The position numbers and the translations under genes are program-made. A stretch of DNA of 64,000 nucleotides, taken from Branchiostoma floridae (lineage: Eukaryota > Chordata > Leptocardii > Amphioxiformes > Branchiostomatidae). The notes under the pieces were generated by a model. It was not told the origin of the DNA and ran no database searches. It saw nothing but the letters and a program-made list of their open reading frames with translations. The DNA lies in NCBI RefSeq assembly GCF_000003815.2, contig NC_049983.1, positions 12,100,283 to 12,164,282 of the forward strand. Reading direction: 5' to 3'. Positions 1-15,200 of the stretch are shown piece by piece (positions within the stretch are counted from its first letter, which is position 1; each line of letters starts with the position of its first letter).

Positions 1-3000
1 ACAAGGGAGGGTAGGTAAACTTACTGTCACAGTAAACAGGGCAGCTGTAGTTGAAAAACATAAGTAAACACACTGGCTATCTCAGTCGGAACTTCATTCA
101 CAATCGTTAAGGTTCAGGGAAAGAATTAAATGGCTACTGTACGTAAAATTAGGTTTGTGGTGCAAATGTTTTGTTGCAGGCCTCTACGCCTACTCAGAAA
201 CGATATCGGTATACGCCTGACCCTCAAAAGTCGCTGTTTTGCTTTGATCAATAAACAGAAAGGTTTGTTGACAAAAGTTTAAGTTTCCAGGTACTTCTAA
301 TGATTGTCTGTGCCGTCTGTTGACGCCTTATTATCCACTCTGACGTGTAAGCCATCCATCAGCAACGTAATCCCGACAACAACACGAGGGACATGATCTG
401 AGCCCGTCGTCTTTCATGACCTCGAGTTACCGAAACATCAGCGCCATCTGTAAATAAGCATCGTCATGCACATGTTGATGTCAGGCATGAAGAAATGTTG
501 GGAAATATGGGCAGATCTGTGTACATATTAAGAATTAGGTCAGGATTCTTTGTTGTTACTTCAGAAATGATTATATTAAGTTATTAACCATCTAAAGCTT
601 CATTATTACCAGAGATCATTTAAGCTAAAATGACGAGGTTCCCAGTGAATCAATCAATCTATTACCGGTAGAGGTGCGTCAAAAGTATTCAGCGGTCTTT
701 TTATTCATCGTACTGCAAGATCATCTACCACTTGCATGATTGTCAAATCCAAATTCTTTATTTCATGACTTTCGGATTGATTCATACAGATTGATCACGC
801 CAAACAGCGGTTGCAAGCGGTTGAGCATACTGGTCATCCATCCGGAACATGGACGGATGTCTGGCAACCCCCCATAGTTTATAAAATTAAATATTCCATC
901 TTTTCAAAAGAGACATTGATATTTGCAAGCGGGAAGGTTTCTCGCTTGGTCAGATATACAAAGTTGCAAGCCAATCCGCTTGTCAGTGCTACTTCAAAAT
1001 GTTATTTCAAACAGTGCTGTTGTTCGGCCTTGTTTGCTGTGAGACAAGCAACGTGCGCTGCAACGTGACTGGTCATGGATCCGTGCCTTAAGAGGGCAGC
1101 AATCAAGACATCTCCTTCTGAAGTACAGACAAGGAAAGACAAGACAAGGTCAGCCTTTCGTCCGGAAATCAGGGTAAAGGATTCTAGGATAGCTTGTTTC
1201 CCTCGTAAGCCACTTGCTTTGAAGAAGATATCATATACCTGAAGTACCTATACAATAGTCTGAGCTGACACAGCGAAAACTGCAATGTACAGGCCACCAA
1301 CGACGCCCATCTTGTTTTAAACTTACGGTGGGTCGGCAGCCAGCAAGGGACAAAGGGCACAGGTGTTTTATTATCATTTTGATACCAGGTATATTATGGC
1401 GTTGTTATTGCATCCAGTGAATGAAAAATGAGTGCCGAGTCATCTATTGAAATTAGATGCTCGTAGTCGGCTCAATACGAATGCCTTGATGAGTTCTCCT
1501 GTTAACTATACCGACTGGGTAAACATTTGCACAGCAATGAATTTGGCTGTGTGATACTCTTGAACTTCTGTCAGGCGCGACACTGTGGTCGACAGGTACT
1601 CGATAACTCTACTTCATCATTCCCCATTCAAGCTCACTGGACAATTGTTTTAAAAAAGATGCCACGTTCTTAATCTTACTTCACCCTTTTGTCGTACTAC
1701 AACGCCTTAAGCTCTGAAAATCTGCACTTAATATTCCACCATTTATTATATGTTCTTTATAGTGATATGATACTAAGCATTTACGTGGAAGAGAAACAAT
1801 AACCGTTTGGTGCCTGAAGTGTTAAACTTTTCACCCTTCATTTGCCATGCAGTTAATAACTATATACAACGCACAGTTTGATTGACAGCTAAAAAGAATG
1901 ACCTGTTTTCCCTCCATCTCCAGACCGTGTGCTCTTTTATTTGCCATTCCATAATATACCTCTTGTAATAACCCAGTATCCCTGGGCTAGAAATTCCGCC
2001 CTGCTGACGTTTACGGGTATTTACTTGCTCTACTTTTCGTGGCCGCAAAGTTGGTGCACATCTGCTTTTTGCATGTGTTGACGGTTATTCGGAAGCTTAA
2101 TATCTTGGTTTTTCTGTCAATGACCTGTCATCTGGAGCGAACAAACAGCTTAATTCCCTGCCATGCCCATTCAGCCGCGCCGTGTTGACCCACCTGCCCA
2201 AACCACGTCAGCGACGTGAAATCACAAACAAAAAGGCAGCAATAGTCGCCATGGCTCCACAAGTACGGAAGCTATGTGGAGCCTCGCCTGTCGTCCTAAA
2301 ACCTCCTCCATCTTCCCTAAGGGTCTGCATGCAGGTGGAGGGTGCAATTTTTTCTCCTCGCTTCAAAGAAAAGGCTTGAAAAAGGAGGTAATTCATCAAG
2401 TCCTTATGGTCAGAATTTCAAGGAACTCCTTTTTGTCAAGAGATCAGGATATGTTGAAATTTGAAGTGGGAGTCTCGCAAGACTCAAGATGTTATCGAAA
2501 AAGAGCTTTCCCCTAATCTTACCTTTGATGACGTCATTCTGAGAGGTGTAAGGGTTTTCTAACATATATGTGACGTCACATAGCAGGAACAGGAAAACAT
2601 CTTCGTTGCGCATGTCTGAGTTCCAATAGCATGCATGATGTCCAAGCACTAACAAGCATCAGCTTGTCTTTGTTGCCATGTGCTTACTTTCTTCTTTAAA
2701 GGATTTGGATGTAATTTCAGAGAAATAGAAGAAACTTGTAGCATCCTGGCGTTTTCTGGTACATCCGCTGGTAATTAGTCACCATATTGCTTACAAATGT
2801 AGATCTTGAAATTTTGTAAATTCAGACCTCATGATTCATTTCCCCTTAATGGTTTTCCGGACGAAAAAAATCAATTCTACATTCATGTATAAATTTATTA
2901 TATGGTGATGATCTTTAGAACAGTGACCAATATGTCAGGTCATTGATGTCAATGCTCGGACATTGCTTTCCTTGAGGATGTCCAGCAGATCCTTTCATCT

Positions 3001-6000
3001 CTTTTAATTGATGTCATGCGTCTTAGTCCAGACGTTGAATTGACATGTTTGTTTAATTTGGCAAAGGCTGTCCTTCCACCACCGTGACATCCCTAAACCG
3101 TATTGTCCCAGGAGATCAGTTTTGAACTCTTGTTGGTTTTGCTGATGTAAAGTGATTGCGTTTACTAATCCAGCCCAGACACTCATCGAGTACAGAAACT
3201 GGCGCGAATCTCACAGATAAGACAATTCTGTCTCCTGTTGTTGTTTTTTGGGATGACATCATTGACGCAGCTTTACTGCACCGTCTGACAACAAAATCTC
3301 CGATAAACTAGCTTTAGTAGAGGAATCTGTTTTCTTCAAAGCTGAATACCAGTGGCACATGCTATCCCAGCAGGTTTCAGTTGACTGGTGAGTAATAGTA
3401 GAGCTTCTCCCATCCTGTTCTTCTAAGATATGAAGTAGAAAGGAAAAGCAGCATAATCTTATCCAATTGTAAACAAGGGCGACAATCATTTGATCCAATC
3501 ACTGCAAACGCAAGTGTAAGAATTCCTCTGTGTTCTCAGTTGTTGATCTATTTTTATGTCTTATGTGATAACTGCTAGTCACTGAGATTACATAACTATA
3601 ACTGCTGCCCAATATTCAAAAGAAGAAACAACAGCAAGATCATAATGCCAGGTCTAAGGTCCTGTCTGCGCATGAATATTACTAGTAGTTCCTGTGTCAG
3701 CGATTCATGAAGTTCGAGGCAATGCTTGTTGAAGGACGCCAGCAATACTGGAAACAATCCAACCATACGATCTTGTCTGAATCCATGGGGATTCTTACAA
3801 TGCGATAGTTTCATTCCCCCTTGGCTTGTTTACCTCCTTTCAATGACCTTCAATGCCGCCCGGCAAGTTAAAATCGTTCCTGTCAAGTTTAAGAAGTCTC
3901 AGCCTGCGCGCTTGGCGGTAGTACCCTTAATGTCTAGCTATGGGTGTTGGGTCTCTTGAGCCTGATTACCCGCACAGTGGTGTGAAAAATGTTCACCTTA
4001 AGACGCAGATAAAAGGAAATGGTTTAAGCAACTTAACTTGAGGAGAAATGAATATCTCTTAAACACGATTTACATGAAGCAGGAGACCTGGAGGCCTTAC
4101 ACCTGTGTGTTGTACGCTTATCTCCAAGGTTGGTAAAACCCACGGGGATTTCTCCTGACCTTTCCTGCCTGATTAAAGTCCTACTGTTACGCTAGAGAAT
4201 GTAAGACTTGACCTTGGTGGTGGAAGCAAACAGAGTTTCAGATCGATTCTAACCCACACAGAGCTAGAATGCACCGCGTTACCATTACATTTGTGCAACG
4301 CATTTGGACATTATAAAATTGTTCTATCTACCTGAGTCGGAACGAAATTAAACAAAATCACGAAATATTCAACGATAGAAGACCAAGTTAAGCCAATGTT
4401 ATCAACACACCTGGAAGCATTTTTGTTCATTTTTTTCAGGTTTGTTTAAGCTACTTATAGGCGAACTATGAAAAGTTATGGTCTTCATCCCAGACTACCG
4501 TACATACATGTAACGTTACACAGGTGAACACGACCTTTTCTAACGTTATATCCCAGACTACTGTACGTACATGTACTCAGGTGAACACGACACGGGTCTC
4601 TCCACTTCCCTTCGCGCGTGGCAGGTCTGACCTATCACCAACCCCGCTGTCACGTGATCACAACGCTGGGTGTTAGATAAGAGGCCACTTAACCGTTTGA
4701 GGTCAGTCCCAAAGCCAGGCAAACAACCTGCCGTCGCCAGGACAAGAGGGGTGAGTGGCGGGAAATATTGATGATTGTTCCATGTTTTTATATTACTTGG
4801 GTTTTATTATAGATATGGTGTCGAGGGTCTAGGCAAGGGCAGTCATGACATGTGCATTGCCTCGTGAGGGGTAGAGAAAATGTTGCATAGGAATACAGAA
4901 GTTGTTGCAGCAAAGGGAACTGGCGGCATGTTCAACATCGTTGGGCGTTGGCGTCAGGCATTGATTCCTTGTCATAGCTCTTCCACTTGACGACATGGCA
5001 TTGTGTGAGAAATTATTGGGTGCAAATTTAGGCGGGACCTGCACAATGCAGCCTCTATGTCATGTCGTGCAGAGGGTTAATCGATTACTCGTGTATGCTG
5101 TACACGTCAAAACATTACTTTCTCTGGAAGAAAGATATCCAAGTATTCTAGATGATCTCAGTCATTGGTATATTTCTTGGTGTTGGAAAGATTAGGATGA
5201 AGCTCCTACGTCATGTGACGTCATGTCAACATACAACCTCTTTGTTCACTGATCTAAATCATAGTATTGTTTACAGTTTTGTCGCACCGGTGTAAACATG
5301 CAGAATTTAACGCGAAAGACTACCTATTATTGTATTGTTGAGTTGTGGATGGTCGGACCAAGCCCACCGGAACTGTTATTTTTTCCTTGATGTCCCCTTT
5401 CTATAGCACAACAAAACAACACTGTTTTCTGTGGCACAACAACAAAACAACATTGTTTGCTAAATGAACGCCTGAGAGATGACAAAGTATTTGAAGATGT
5501 CGAAACAAGATAGATAGGTAATTAAGATACAAGTTTGCTTTCGACGGTGTGTTTATGAATTGGACGCCAGGTGTAAACAATAGTTTTCTTGGATTTAAAG
5601 TGTTGCACACACGTAGAATACAAATTGACGGGAGCATGTTTTGGAATTGCGATAGTTGAGAGAGATTTGATGGGGGTTATGCGGAACAATACCGGACCGA
5701 CGCCGTTGGGCACGTCTGCTTTCTCTCCTGAACAGACACCACGTGCGACAGCAGTCTGATTACACCTGCATTGTCCCGGAGAACTCAGCCGAGGCAGCCG
5801 CGGGCGGACAAACAGCCCCGTTTGCCTTGCTGACAGCCCCTTGTACTGTACACACATGGCTGCTGTCACCTGTCTTTGTATTTCCCGCGCTGTGATTGAA
5901 CTGTGATGTTGACTTTATGTATCGTCCTTTCGGTAAATAAGACCAACAATGTCACTGCGAATTCAGGAAAAAAAACTGTATGGGTACCAGGGCCTGAAAG

Positions 6001-8480
6001 TATGGATCATGATGCTCAGAGCTTAGCAGGTATTTGTGATCAAAAGACGCCATTTATCACTGCAGTGCCGCTGCGGGCCCAGATTTTGAGGGGAATGATC
6101 CGTGACATAGTCATTCCGGAGCTCATGGGAAGACCTGTAATTATAGAACAATCACTGTCTTTTTACACTTACCGTAGCAAGCCTAACAGCGGTAGCATAC
6201 CAATATCAAAGTGTTTCAACATGTACATGCATTTTTACCGTTTTTAGATAGAAAATGCCAAGGCAGCCCGCACCAAAGTTGAGAGAAACGATTAAGAGTG
6301 AGGGAGAACCATTGGCTAAAGGTCAATGACCATTTGTAACGAATCAGATAACCGTATCATGTGTGCTGTGAAAATATTTAGTCACCGATCAAAGATCATT
6401 CTGATTAGATTATAACGTTACTGCCTTAGTGGTTCATTTCCGTCAGAACTTTAGGCGTCTTCAAGCGCGTACACTGGCTTGTTCAAGTTTGTTTTTGTTC
6501 ACAGGCTGTTTCGTTCATGACACTGCAGTGATTTAAGAGCTGGAAACATTGTTGTTGAATACCGTCGTGGTCTGCCTTGGCTAGGTATGGTAATTTGTCC
6601 TTCCCCATGATGCACCTGTTCCACCCACCTGTTTATTTGGTGCAGTACTGATAGAATCCGCTAAGCACGCTGCTGCACCGCAGGTTACGGTCAAAATGGA
6701 ACCTGATTTTCTAGTAGAGGACATGCACGTATATTGGATGTTAGAGAGTTGGAAAAAACTTCCTGATTCTATAGGACTATTTCATACGAAAGCTTAGAAA
6801 AACACTTTTCTGCGCATCTCTGTCACCAACAACAGATGACTAAGCCGTTTCCCCCAAAGCCCTTACTACTTTTACCTTAGAAGACACATAAAAAATCTGT
6901 CTGATATAATGTCATCATAAAGAGGATGTCATAAAAATTCCGATTAGGCAAGCATAATGTTGAGTGTAGCCAGGGCTGTGTAGTACTTCTAGGTGGTGAG
7001 TAACGATTTTGTATTGACACTAGCAGCTGCATATTCGCATGCAGGGCAATTTTAGAATACATTACACTGCAAGAACCACAATCTAAACAAACTGTCTGGG
7101 GGTGCCGCAGGTGTACGGAGAGATTTGCCTTTTCTCTTAGCGGTACGAATATTTACGTGCGTTATCTGAAACTAGTGGCGCTGGAGGTAAAGAACGTGAC
7201 TTTGATGTCAGGCTCCTATTGACTGTACTCCTTAACCTGTCGCATGGCAGGTTGGTTGATTTTTCGTTGACTTCATGATTATGCCATACTTTCATGGATC
7301 AAATCAAAGACAGGTGTGAGCTTTTATTTGGTAGACTGTGTGGTTAAGATTCTCATATAATCTATATCACCTGTCGAAAACGTCGAGAATCTATTGTCTT
7401 ACCTGCTCACTGTCCATTGTAATTTATCGTTACCCGAGTACGAAAATAGAGTTCAGAAATGTTTGACATTTTTCTTAACCAAACGAATGGCAACTCCAAC
7501 TGTCACAGCTACAATAGCCATGGGTTAATGGGACAAAGTCACTGTCAAGTGATTCATGTTGATTTTTCGTATTAACCGTGCACGTGGTTGGTGCTCCTTT
7601 ATTCCACCTGACTAATAATAGTTACACCAGTCATTCTATTGTCAAGGGTTAGAAAGGAAGTGTGTTTCTTTTGTAAGGCTGACTCAGCTGCCTGTCACTC
7701 TGCTGACATTGATACAAGTTCAAGGTTGGAAAACACGTACGAAGTACATTCTTGGCGGGATAGAACTGTTTCTGCGCTACAAGAATAAATAACAGCCTCT
7801 AAAATTTCAATAAGAGAAAAGATGAAGTCAGGTATGATCGTTTTGAGACACTTTTCGCACAGGATATTTTCTGTATCGTGTATCCCCAAATGTCGGAAGT
7901 TATTATAGACTGGCTCACTATGGTAATGGTGTTGGTGTGTTCATCACTGCGAACTTCCGATCGTACGATCTGTATGTTTTCTGAGGAAATCGTTGGAGAC
8001 AGTTTACAGGCACACCTTGGTGTTTTCTATACCCTGTGGTGTTTGATTACCGATAGATGCACGAAGTGTTTGGCTCCTGTGTCCGGGCCTTGATAACCAT
8101 CACAAGGTTCTACAGTCCTCTATCCGGAGACACGCTAACCTTGCCAGGATGTGTATTTCACGCAGACGCTCCTCGTTTACCACCAACAAGTTTGTCGCTA
8201 AACAAGAAGTGAGTTGTAGTAAAAGCAGAGAAAGCAAACACGAACTGTTCTAAACAATCTTAAAGAGCAGCAAACATGTCCATCCGGTCGGGAAAGTGTA
8301 CTTGATGTTATCTGTTACAGGTTCTTTAAAGGGGAATGTGGCCTATCCGTGCAAATGACACATGTCACATTGTCAATGGAGTGTAGAATACACAAGAAAC
8401 TCAGAAAAACACAACCACAAAAGGTTGAGACAACAACGGCACGGTTATGAAAACTAGGGTCGCTAAAGCTGGGTATAAGC
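1..8480. other. Gene-free flank, no recognised gene
   Basis: I read both strands and see no exon with a recognisable domain. The longest open frames (115 codons on the - strand at 5522-5869, 114 codons on the + strand at 5903-6247) show no family features, start or stop in arbitrary sequence, and have no convincing splice context. A short imperfect tandem duplication lies at 4486-4591. One stretch near 4683-4752 ends in a good splice donor (GTGAGT) and could be a noncoding first exon, but nothing in the sequence proves it. Most likely this is an intergenic region or a 5' intron of the downstream RhoGEF transcript. Confidence 0.5.
4486..4591. repeat. Short imperfect tandem duplication
   Basis: Two adjacent copies of a roughly 45-bp segment. 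Both begin ATCCCAGACTAC and end CAGGTGAACACGAC, starting near 4486 and 4548. The first copy carries a small extra stretch containing TAACGTTACA. No coding meaning is seen. Confidence 0.7.
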
Positions 8481-9266
8481 CTTCGAGGGGGTAGGAAATG
8501 ACAACACGTTGTGCCCGCTCTTTGAGTAGGTTGTAGGGAGCGCGGATAGCCGTGCGCGGAGCAGTAGGGATCAGTGGGAATGTATGGAGCGCGTCTGTGG
8601 GCGCCTGACTATTATGTCCTCGCGTCACAATAGGGCGGGTTTCTCTGGCTTTGCTTTTGCTTTTGTATAGTTTACACGGATCGGTTGGACAAAATCGTGG
8701 CGCCATCTTGGGTCCCGCCTCCGATCCCGTCCGTTACCATGGTCACTATTGTGCCCACGTCACCTGACGGACGACAGCCGCCGTTCCACAGGTGTCACAT
8801 GTCATACCGCCGCAGGCAGGCCAAGGACCCTGTTGGCATTTTTTTCTCCCGTGGGCTTCCCTCGGCAGCTCTCCTAAGGGGGGTAGAAACGACCCACCCT
8901 ACGATGGGTGATGATGACATACGCGACAGAATAGATGTCTTAGACGACGTCGTGAGCACAAGACCACATCGTCTTGGTACAAGACAAGGAGAAGACTGGC
9001 TAACGGTCCGGCCGCAGTAGTAGTGATTAGTGGCTAGGTTAGAGTTAGAGTGTTGTAACGCAAGGGTACCACCATCGACGTGCTGTTTGTGAACGGCGAA
9101 AAGACCTACTGGAATCCTACCCTTTGAGCGCATCGAGAGATCCACGACAACTGTAATACGCTGTGTGCCCAGAACACAGCTCCTACAGGGTGACGGAAAG
9201 GAGGAACTACTGAGACCTGATAGTACTTCCCTCCTATCGTAAATCATCTCAGAGAAAAGCATAGTC
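8480..9266 (+). promoter_or_regulatory. Candidate promoter and 5' UTR of the RhoGEF gene
   Basis: This stretch directly precedes the first coding exon and is richer in G+C and CpG than the DNA upstream. It contains CGCCATCTTG at 8701-8710, which resembles a YY1 site of the kind found near TATA-less animal promoters. An in-frame TAA at 9240-9242 closes the frame before the ATG at 9267, so the start codon choice is supported and the DNA just before it is probably 5' UTR. No TATA box stands out. The transcription start itself cannot be placed from sequence alone. Confidence 0.35.
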
Positions 9267-12200
9267 ATGGCACATAGACATTGGAGTGTTGACGAAGAGG
9301 TGAACTTTATTATCCAGGACCTGGGAGGTTCTAGTGTGACGAGGAGGGCCAGTGCCCCGGACATCACCAGGAGAAGACTCAGTCTGCCGGCGGACAGGCG
9401 AGCAGGAGAGGCCGAGCGGACCGGACAGGGCACGGGACACCGGGACCTGCAGAACGCACTCCAGGTTAGGAACAGATTCTTTATGTCTGTCACAATCGTC
9501 ATCAGGCTATTGGCATTGGTAGAAAACAATTTTGGGTCATTGCTCCTAGGTGAGGTGAGGTGAGATGTTCTATGGACATACGCCCTGCTAATATACTCTC
9601 TCCCCTGCCAACCTATAAGTGATCATTTGTTTTTATACTAGGATTATGATAGCGTGTACAATAGCGATAACGTTAGCTATCAATAGGATGACTTTGTTCC
9701 TGACAATTGCAGTAAAATCTTCGTATGTAGTCTGAATGATACAGTCATGCTGTTACTCATGATGGCATAATGTCATAGATATTCGGTTAGTACTGCACTC
9801 GGTGAATCACGTAGTTTGTTGAAAAACATATCAATCATAGAAGACTGCAGGTCAATGCACATCATTCGTGTGTTACGATCCGTGTAACAGCGCGCGGGAC
9901 ATTGCCTTACCTTTTCGGTTCTCCTTTGTCATACCAGTCCCTAATTATAGAGCACGGTCGTGCCCCGGCCAACAGCGAAGTACAACTGCAGCCCAAAGTG
10001 AATCACTCACCGTGCAATGGTGACTGAGCAATCAATGTCAGAGATGAATAGATACTTCAAATCGGTATTCAAATATATCAGTTGGGCTCGTAGCAACCCG
10101 GGAACGCCGTAAGGTGTCTAGATGAACCGGACTTCCTTTTCCCATGTCTGGTTGGAGATTTCTGACGAGTTTTTTTGTGTGTGATCTTAATCACACTAAT
10201 CTGCCTCTTGGCTGGGGTTTTCTTGTAACAGCTGCTCCCTGCCTGGTTACGGGCCCAACACATACTGGCGTTTCTAAGTTGGGCATGTAAGTTGTTTAAA
10301 CGATGCCATCTTCTTCAATTAGCGAAGAGAAATGCGATTGCACAGTGAGAACGACCAAGGCAGTGTCTAGCAAACTTCGAAAGCGCCATAAAATCTAATC
10401 AAAGCAATAAAGGCCACTTCCATGTTTTAATCCAATGTGTGTAGTCTTTAAGCTGTTGCATCGTCATAAACACCTTTATGTCTCCGAAGACTTGTGGAGG
10501 AAGCGTTTTCACGCCAGCGCTGTTCCTACACTAAGTAATGAATAGCACCGACAGCCCTGTTATCAGTAGACAGAAATGACAAGGCGGTTAACATGTTACA
10601 ACAAACCGTACAGAACTGCGGTGGGAGGGTGACAAGTACCAGGCAACAATCGAGAAAACCTCTCAACCGTCGGCCAAAGATCAGGCGCAAGTACTAACGT
10701 ATACGTGGAGGACCTTGTGTTGTTGAAAGGCCTTACTCTAACAACCTTGATCTCAAGTTGAGGATTATTTCAGGGCTTACTGGATCAACGTCACACACTC
10801 TGTAGTAAATACAACTTTCTGGGTCGCCACCTTGTCAGGGAGGTATCACGGAATGTGGCAATGTTATCATAAATTCCTCTCTCTTACTTGCCCGGTGATG
10901 CTCACTTTACAATGATAACTAACTTGTAGCATCAAAACAAGCGTAGTCAAATACATAGCCATTGAGCTTGTCGACCAATCTACCACATCATAAAATCACT
11001 ATCGGCATAGATTTGACGGTAATTATCTCAAAAGAACTAGTGTTACCTAGATATGACCTGCTGTCTGAAATGTTCTCTGAGAGGGACCTAAATTTAGTTG
11101 GAAACTCCAAATATATCTTAATTACTTGTAGCAGCTCATTTTATTAATTGCCTACATCCATACTTACGATAGAACATAATCTAATAAGGAGACTATGTTT
11201 GCATGTTTAGGTTATCCAGAAGACAATCGTGGCGATGTCGGAGCCCCGCCCTCCCCCCAGGACCACGTCCATCTCGTCTCTGCCTGACGCAGGCTCAGGG
11301 ACGTCACCCAAGTACCCCGGGCAGATGGAGCGCGGTCAGATGGCTGATTACGAGGCTACCTTCATGGCGCTCGAGCGGGAGAACGAGATACTAAAGGTAA
11401 ATCATTTAAAAGTAAAAAAAAAGAGTATTCCTATGAAAATTCAGGTTATCAAAGTTATTTTGTACATTCAGCCTGATCTTTTCGAAACATGAAATCTTGC
11501 AAATTTTAAGTTTCATATTTGATACTGTTTAACCCGCTACGAAGATTATCAAAACCGATTTTGTAGATTATAGCCTCATCTGTTTGAAACACAAAATCTT
11601 GTAATTCTAGTTTCAATGTCGATATTTTCTAACCCGCTACAACTGTTCCCCTGTCTTACAGAGTAAGCTCCAGAACGCCATGCGGCGGGAGATCCAGGCC
11701 CTGCGCACCAGTAAGAAACTGGCTCGGGACAACCACAAGCTGAAGCAGGTCGTGCTGAAACAAGAGGAGGCAGGGCACGGGCAACAAGGTAGGAGCTACA
11801 CAGTTTTTAAACGAAACCTGGATGGTAATCCTTTGGAACTACTGTAGGGGTAGCTGTTGGTTAATCAAGACTTTGATAATAATATCCGTCTTAATTCCCT
11901 GCCTTGTTTGACATTTGTTAGTTTAGTCCTAGGTTTAGCTTATTTGTTCAGTTCCTGGTGGTGTAAAATCCCTTCAAAGGTTATTCCTTTGAATACTCAT
12001 GAATATATACAAACTAATAATGCGTTGACAGCACATGGATTACAGTCAACAATACTGATTAGCAGAAGACACAAAAACTGATAACAAGGAATACTTTGCG
12101 TTCTTCATTTCTCTCTGTTGTACCACCAATTGAAGATGTTTATCATTACCCCCTGCTATCAGATAATTAGCTACAATTATTCCTAACCACCCCACTTACC

Positions 12201-15200
12201 CCTGCTCAGGTACAGGTGTGCACACAAGGTGTGTTACCTGCCACAGGTACTCTAACAAAGTGGAACACCGTCCACAATATCCGTACTAACATCTGTGCAA
12301 CAATAACGGCAGTTTGTCTAGCTGACCTCTTGTATGAAGTGTTATAGACTGGCCCTTTCCCATTTAGCGCTCTGCGAGCTTTATGAATATTCAGTACATT
12401 CGTCAATGTCCAATTCTATGGACAACTTTCGGAAAGGAGAACATCAAGCTTCAGATCATGTAGGTTTGATTTTTTTCGTTTTAGACATCTCTAGATCTAC
12501 GCTACACCGTACAAAATCAGTTAAAGGGCACTACTAAACTCAATGTGGTCTACTATAGATTGCTTGACTTTGAAAGAGGTGCGAGCCGTTCTATTGCCTG
12601 TAATATCTTTGGCAAACAGTAAGGATAAAAGAATCTCTCTATTTGTCAGCCTCTTGTTGATGGTATTTGGGCCATCATCTATTGCAAATGGGTTTGATGA
12701 TGCTACAGAATGATGATGCAGCAGTGTCTTGTAGTGATAGGGGGACACTAACGAACCATATCGAGTCTAGACAAACTCTAATGTTATGTATTTGGGACTA
12801 AAAAAACTGAAATGAAACTTTTGTGAGAAACATAACTGAACAGGCGTATCACTTATCTAAATTCCGAAGGCCTTTATTCCGTTTTCTGTTGGCACAACAA
12901 TATAACCAAAACAATGGGACAAAGAACTGTCAACGTCCTCTCACAAGGTTAGAGTCGGGTAGTTAGCCTTACATACTTCACAAATGTATCACTGGCCTTT
13001 CTGTGGCAACAACGTTCTTATCAGAGTGTGGGGAAACAAGAAACAACGACAAATCTGGTGTTTTTGTCCCAGACCGGAATATATCTTATTTATTTGTGGT
13101 ATTTAAAGAAGAGGCATGTGACGAAGGCTGTGCGAAAATAAAGGGAGTTGGCCCACCTTACATCTGCACATACCGACTCGGTGCGTCAGCCGTGACCACA
13201 CGAAAAGTAGCGGGAAATTCTAGACATTTGTACAAGAGTAACGTGACGTTTGTGAGGAGTGCTATGTGGTGTGAATCGGCCTGGATTCAGCTGTATGTTT
13301 TTGGTCAGGAAACGAGAATAAAACACGCGTCCTAGATAGTTGGGATACCAGAACAGCCTATTCGCACTCACATACCGGCCACCTGTCTCGCCAAACCGTC
13401 TTACTCACACAGAACGGAGGCGATGTCCCGACATTGTACCCAACAGGGATATCAGTGTTGGTTAGGATTTGAATGTCACCGACTTTTTCCTTGAACTTCT
13501 GCAAGAAACCTTATCCTTATCCGAGGACAAGTTGTCGCCACGTTACTTTTACACTTATCCTAACAAAAGAAACAGAACTTTGACAGAAAGTATCGGTTTT
13601 CGGCGGCGACAATGCCGGAGTATGTGTACACTGCCGGCCGGGCATGTATGGGCCCTTTCACCGCGTGTTTTCCTAGCGAGAGGTATTGACTCAATACGGT
13701 AAGGTAATACATAGCTGTCACCTGCTCTCTCGGCAGATTGACAGGGCAGAGAAAGGCGGCCAGCCCACGGTTACTGCGGACTAATTTCTCTATTTACCTA
13801 CGATTCTGGGGACTTAAATGGCCTCTTGATGATTTGGCGTTGATAGGGTAGGAAAAGTCTGTAGCCTGGCGGTTCAACAATGCACCGGTGTGGTGTGGCG
13901 GCGGCCTTTTCATATGCCATGATATTCACCTTTGGTGACCACTAATTAGTGACAAAAATAATATACTTAAATGAACAATGAATCACCTAATTACTTCAAA
14001 CGTCGTTGGTGATTAAAGTTTTCCCAACACTGATTTGGCCGTCACGAAACTTTTGTTGACATTTCGGCTTTACCTGCACGTCTGGGCGGTAATTAATGAC
14101 TAAACAGTGTCCAAACAACACACGATACGGTAGAAAGTGGAAGCTGGGATATCGTTATCCTCGGTTCATTGCCGACAGTTATAAGTGTGTTGTAGTACGT
14201 GCGGAAACGTGAAATGGTAGACAGGACGGCCACGTGCACCCCGGGACCACCCTGCATCAACAACAGGAACTGGAACGCTCTCAAGTACACGTAAGGTCTG
14301 TAGTCTGTCTCAGAACAGGTAATACAAGATCAGTGTGAGTTACAGACCTCAAACCCTAACAAGGCCGTTCAATTGTGCAGTTAATCAGTTTATTTGTATT
14401 TGATAACTTTTCCTAGGACCAAATCTTTTTCCTCTTCTTCAAAATAACCTCTTAGGCGACCCAACCGTACCAACTGTACAATTCAGTTATGTCACTATTA
14501 CTCCAGCCCTTGCTTCCAGGTAAAGTAAACAAACTTTAGTATATTGTCACTTCTGGATGATTTTCTTTTTCCGCTGTTTTCCGCGTATCTTTAACACACA
14601 AGGCATCTCAAAATGATGAGGATGATACTGATCATGACAAGTTGCTACATTAATACCAGGTATCCGACACTTAGTCTCCCATTCTAGAGCGTATATTGAA
14701 TATATGATGACAGCGTGTTATCTGGTCTACTCCCTTCTTCGTCTTGTGCGGTCCCACATTATAGGCCATCATAGTAAAGGACTCCGCTTATTGACGTCAT
14801 GTGAGAATGATATGTATGAGATAGGCACGTGCTTTATGTCATCCTACAAGGAGGAAGGATGAAAAATTGACTTATTTGTTTGTGCAATCTTTAGCACAAG
14901 GTCATTCGTAGAGAAGGAAAAAAAGACAGATTGTTTTATTCTAATCTCATCAAAATAGTACGACATCTATGTATAGAAGTAAGACAAAGAGACGCATTGC
15001 AGCCCTCCACAATAGACGCCAGAGAACACGTTTGGATAAGAAGGTCTGACAATAGGAGTGCCGTGAAACACCATACAAAAGACGCGTCCAGTTATTTTCG
15101 TCGCCATCTGGCGACACCTGAAACTACTAAAGAACACACCTGAGCATTGCCTCAACAAGGGTCAGAGGTCAGCGGGGTGTACTGGTATTGTGTGGAATCA

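Noticed and set aside
5522-6247. 115- and 114-codon ORFs
   Set aside because: No recognisable motif, no sign of conserved structure and no convincing splice sites; length is within chance for this much DNA.
8795-9529. 244-codon ORF on the - strand
   Set aside because: It is antisense to the first RhoGEF exon and its 5' flank, shows no domain, and has no splice or neighbour support.
13003-13335. 110-codon ORF in RhoGEF intron 3
   Set aside because: No family features and no splice sites in phase with neighbouring exons, which already join perfectly without it.
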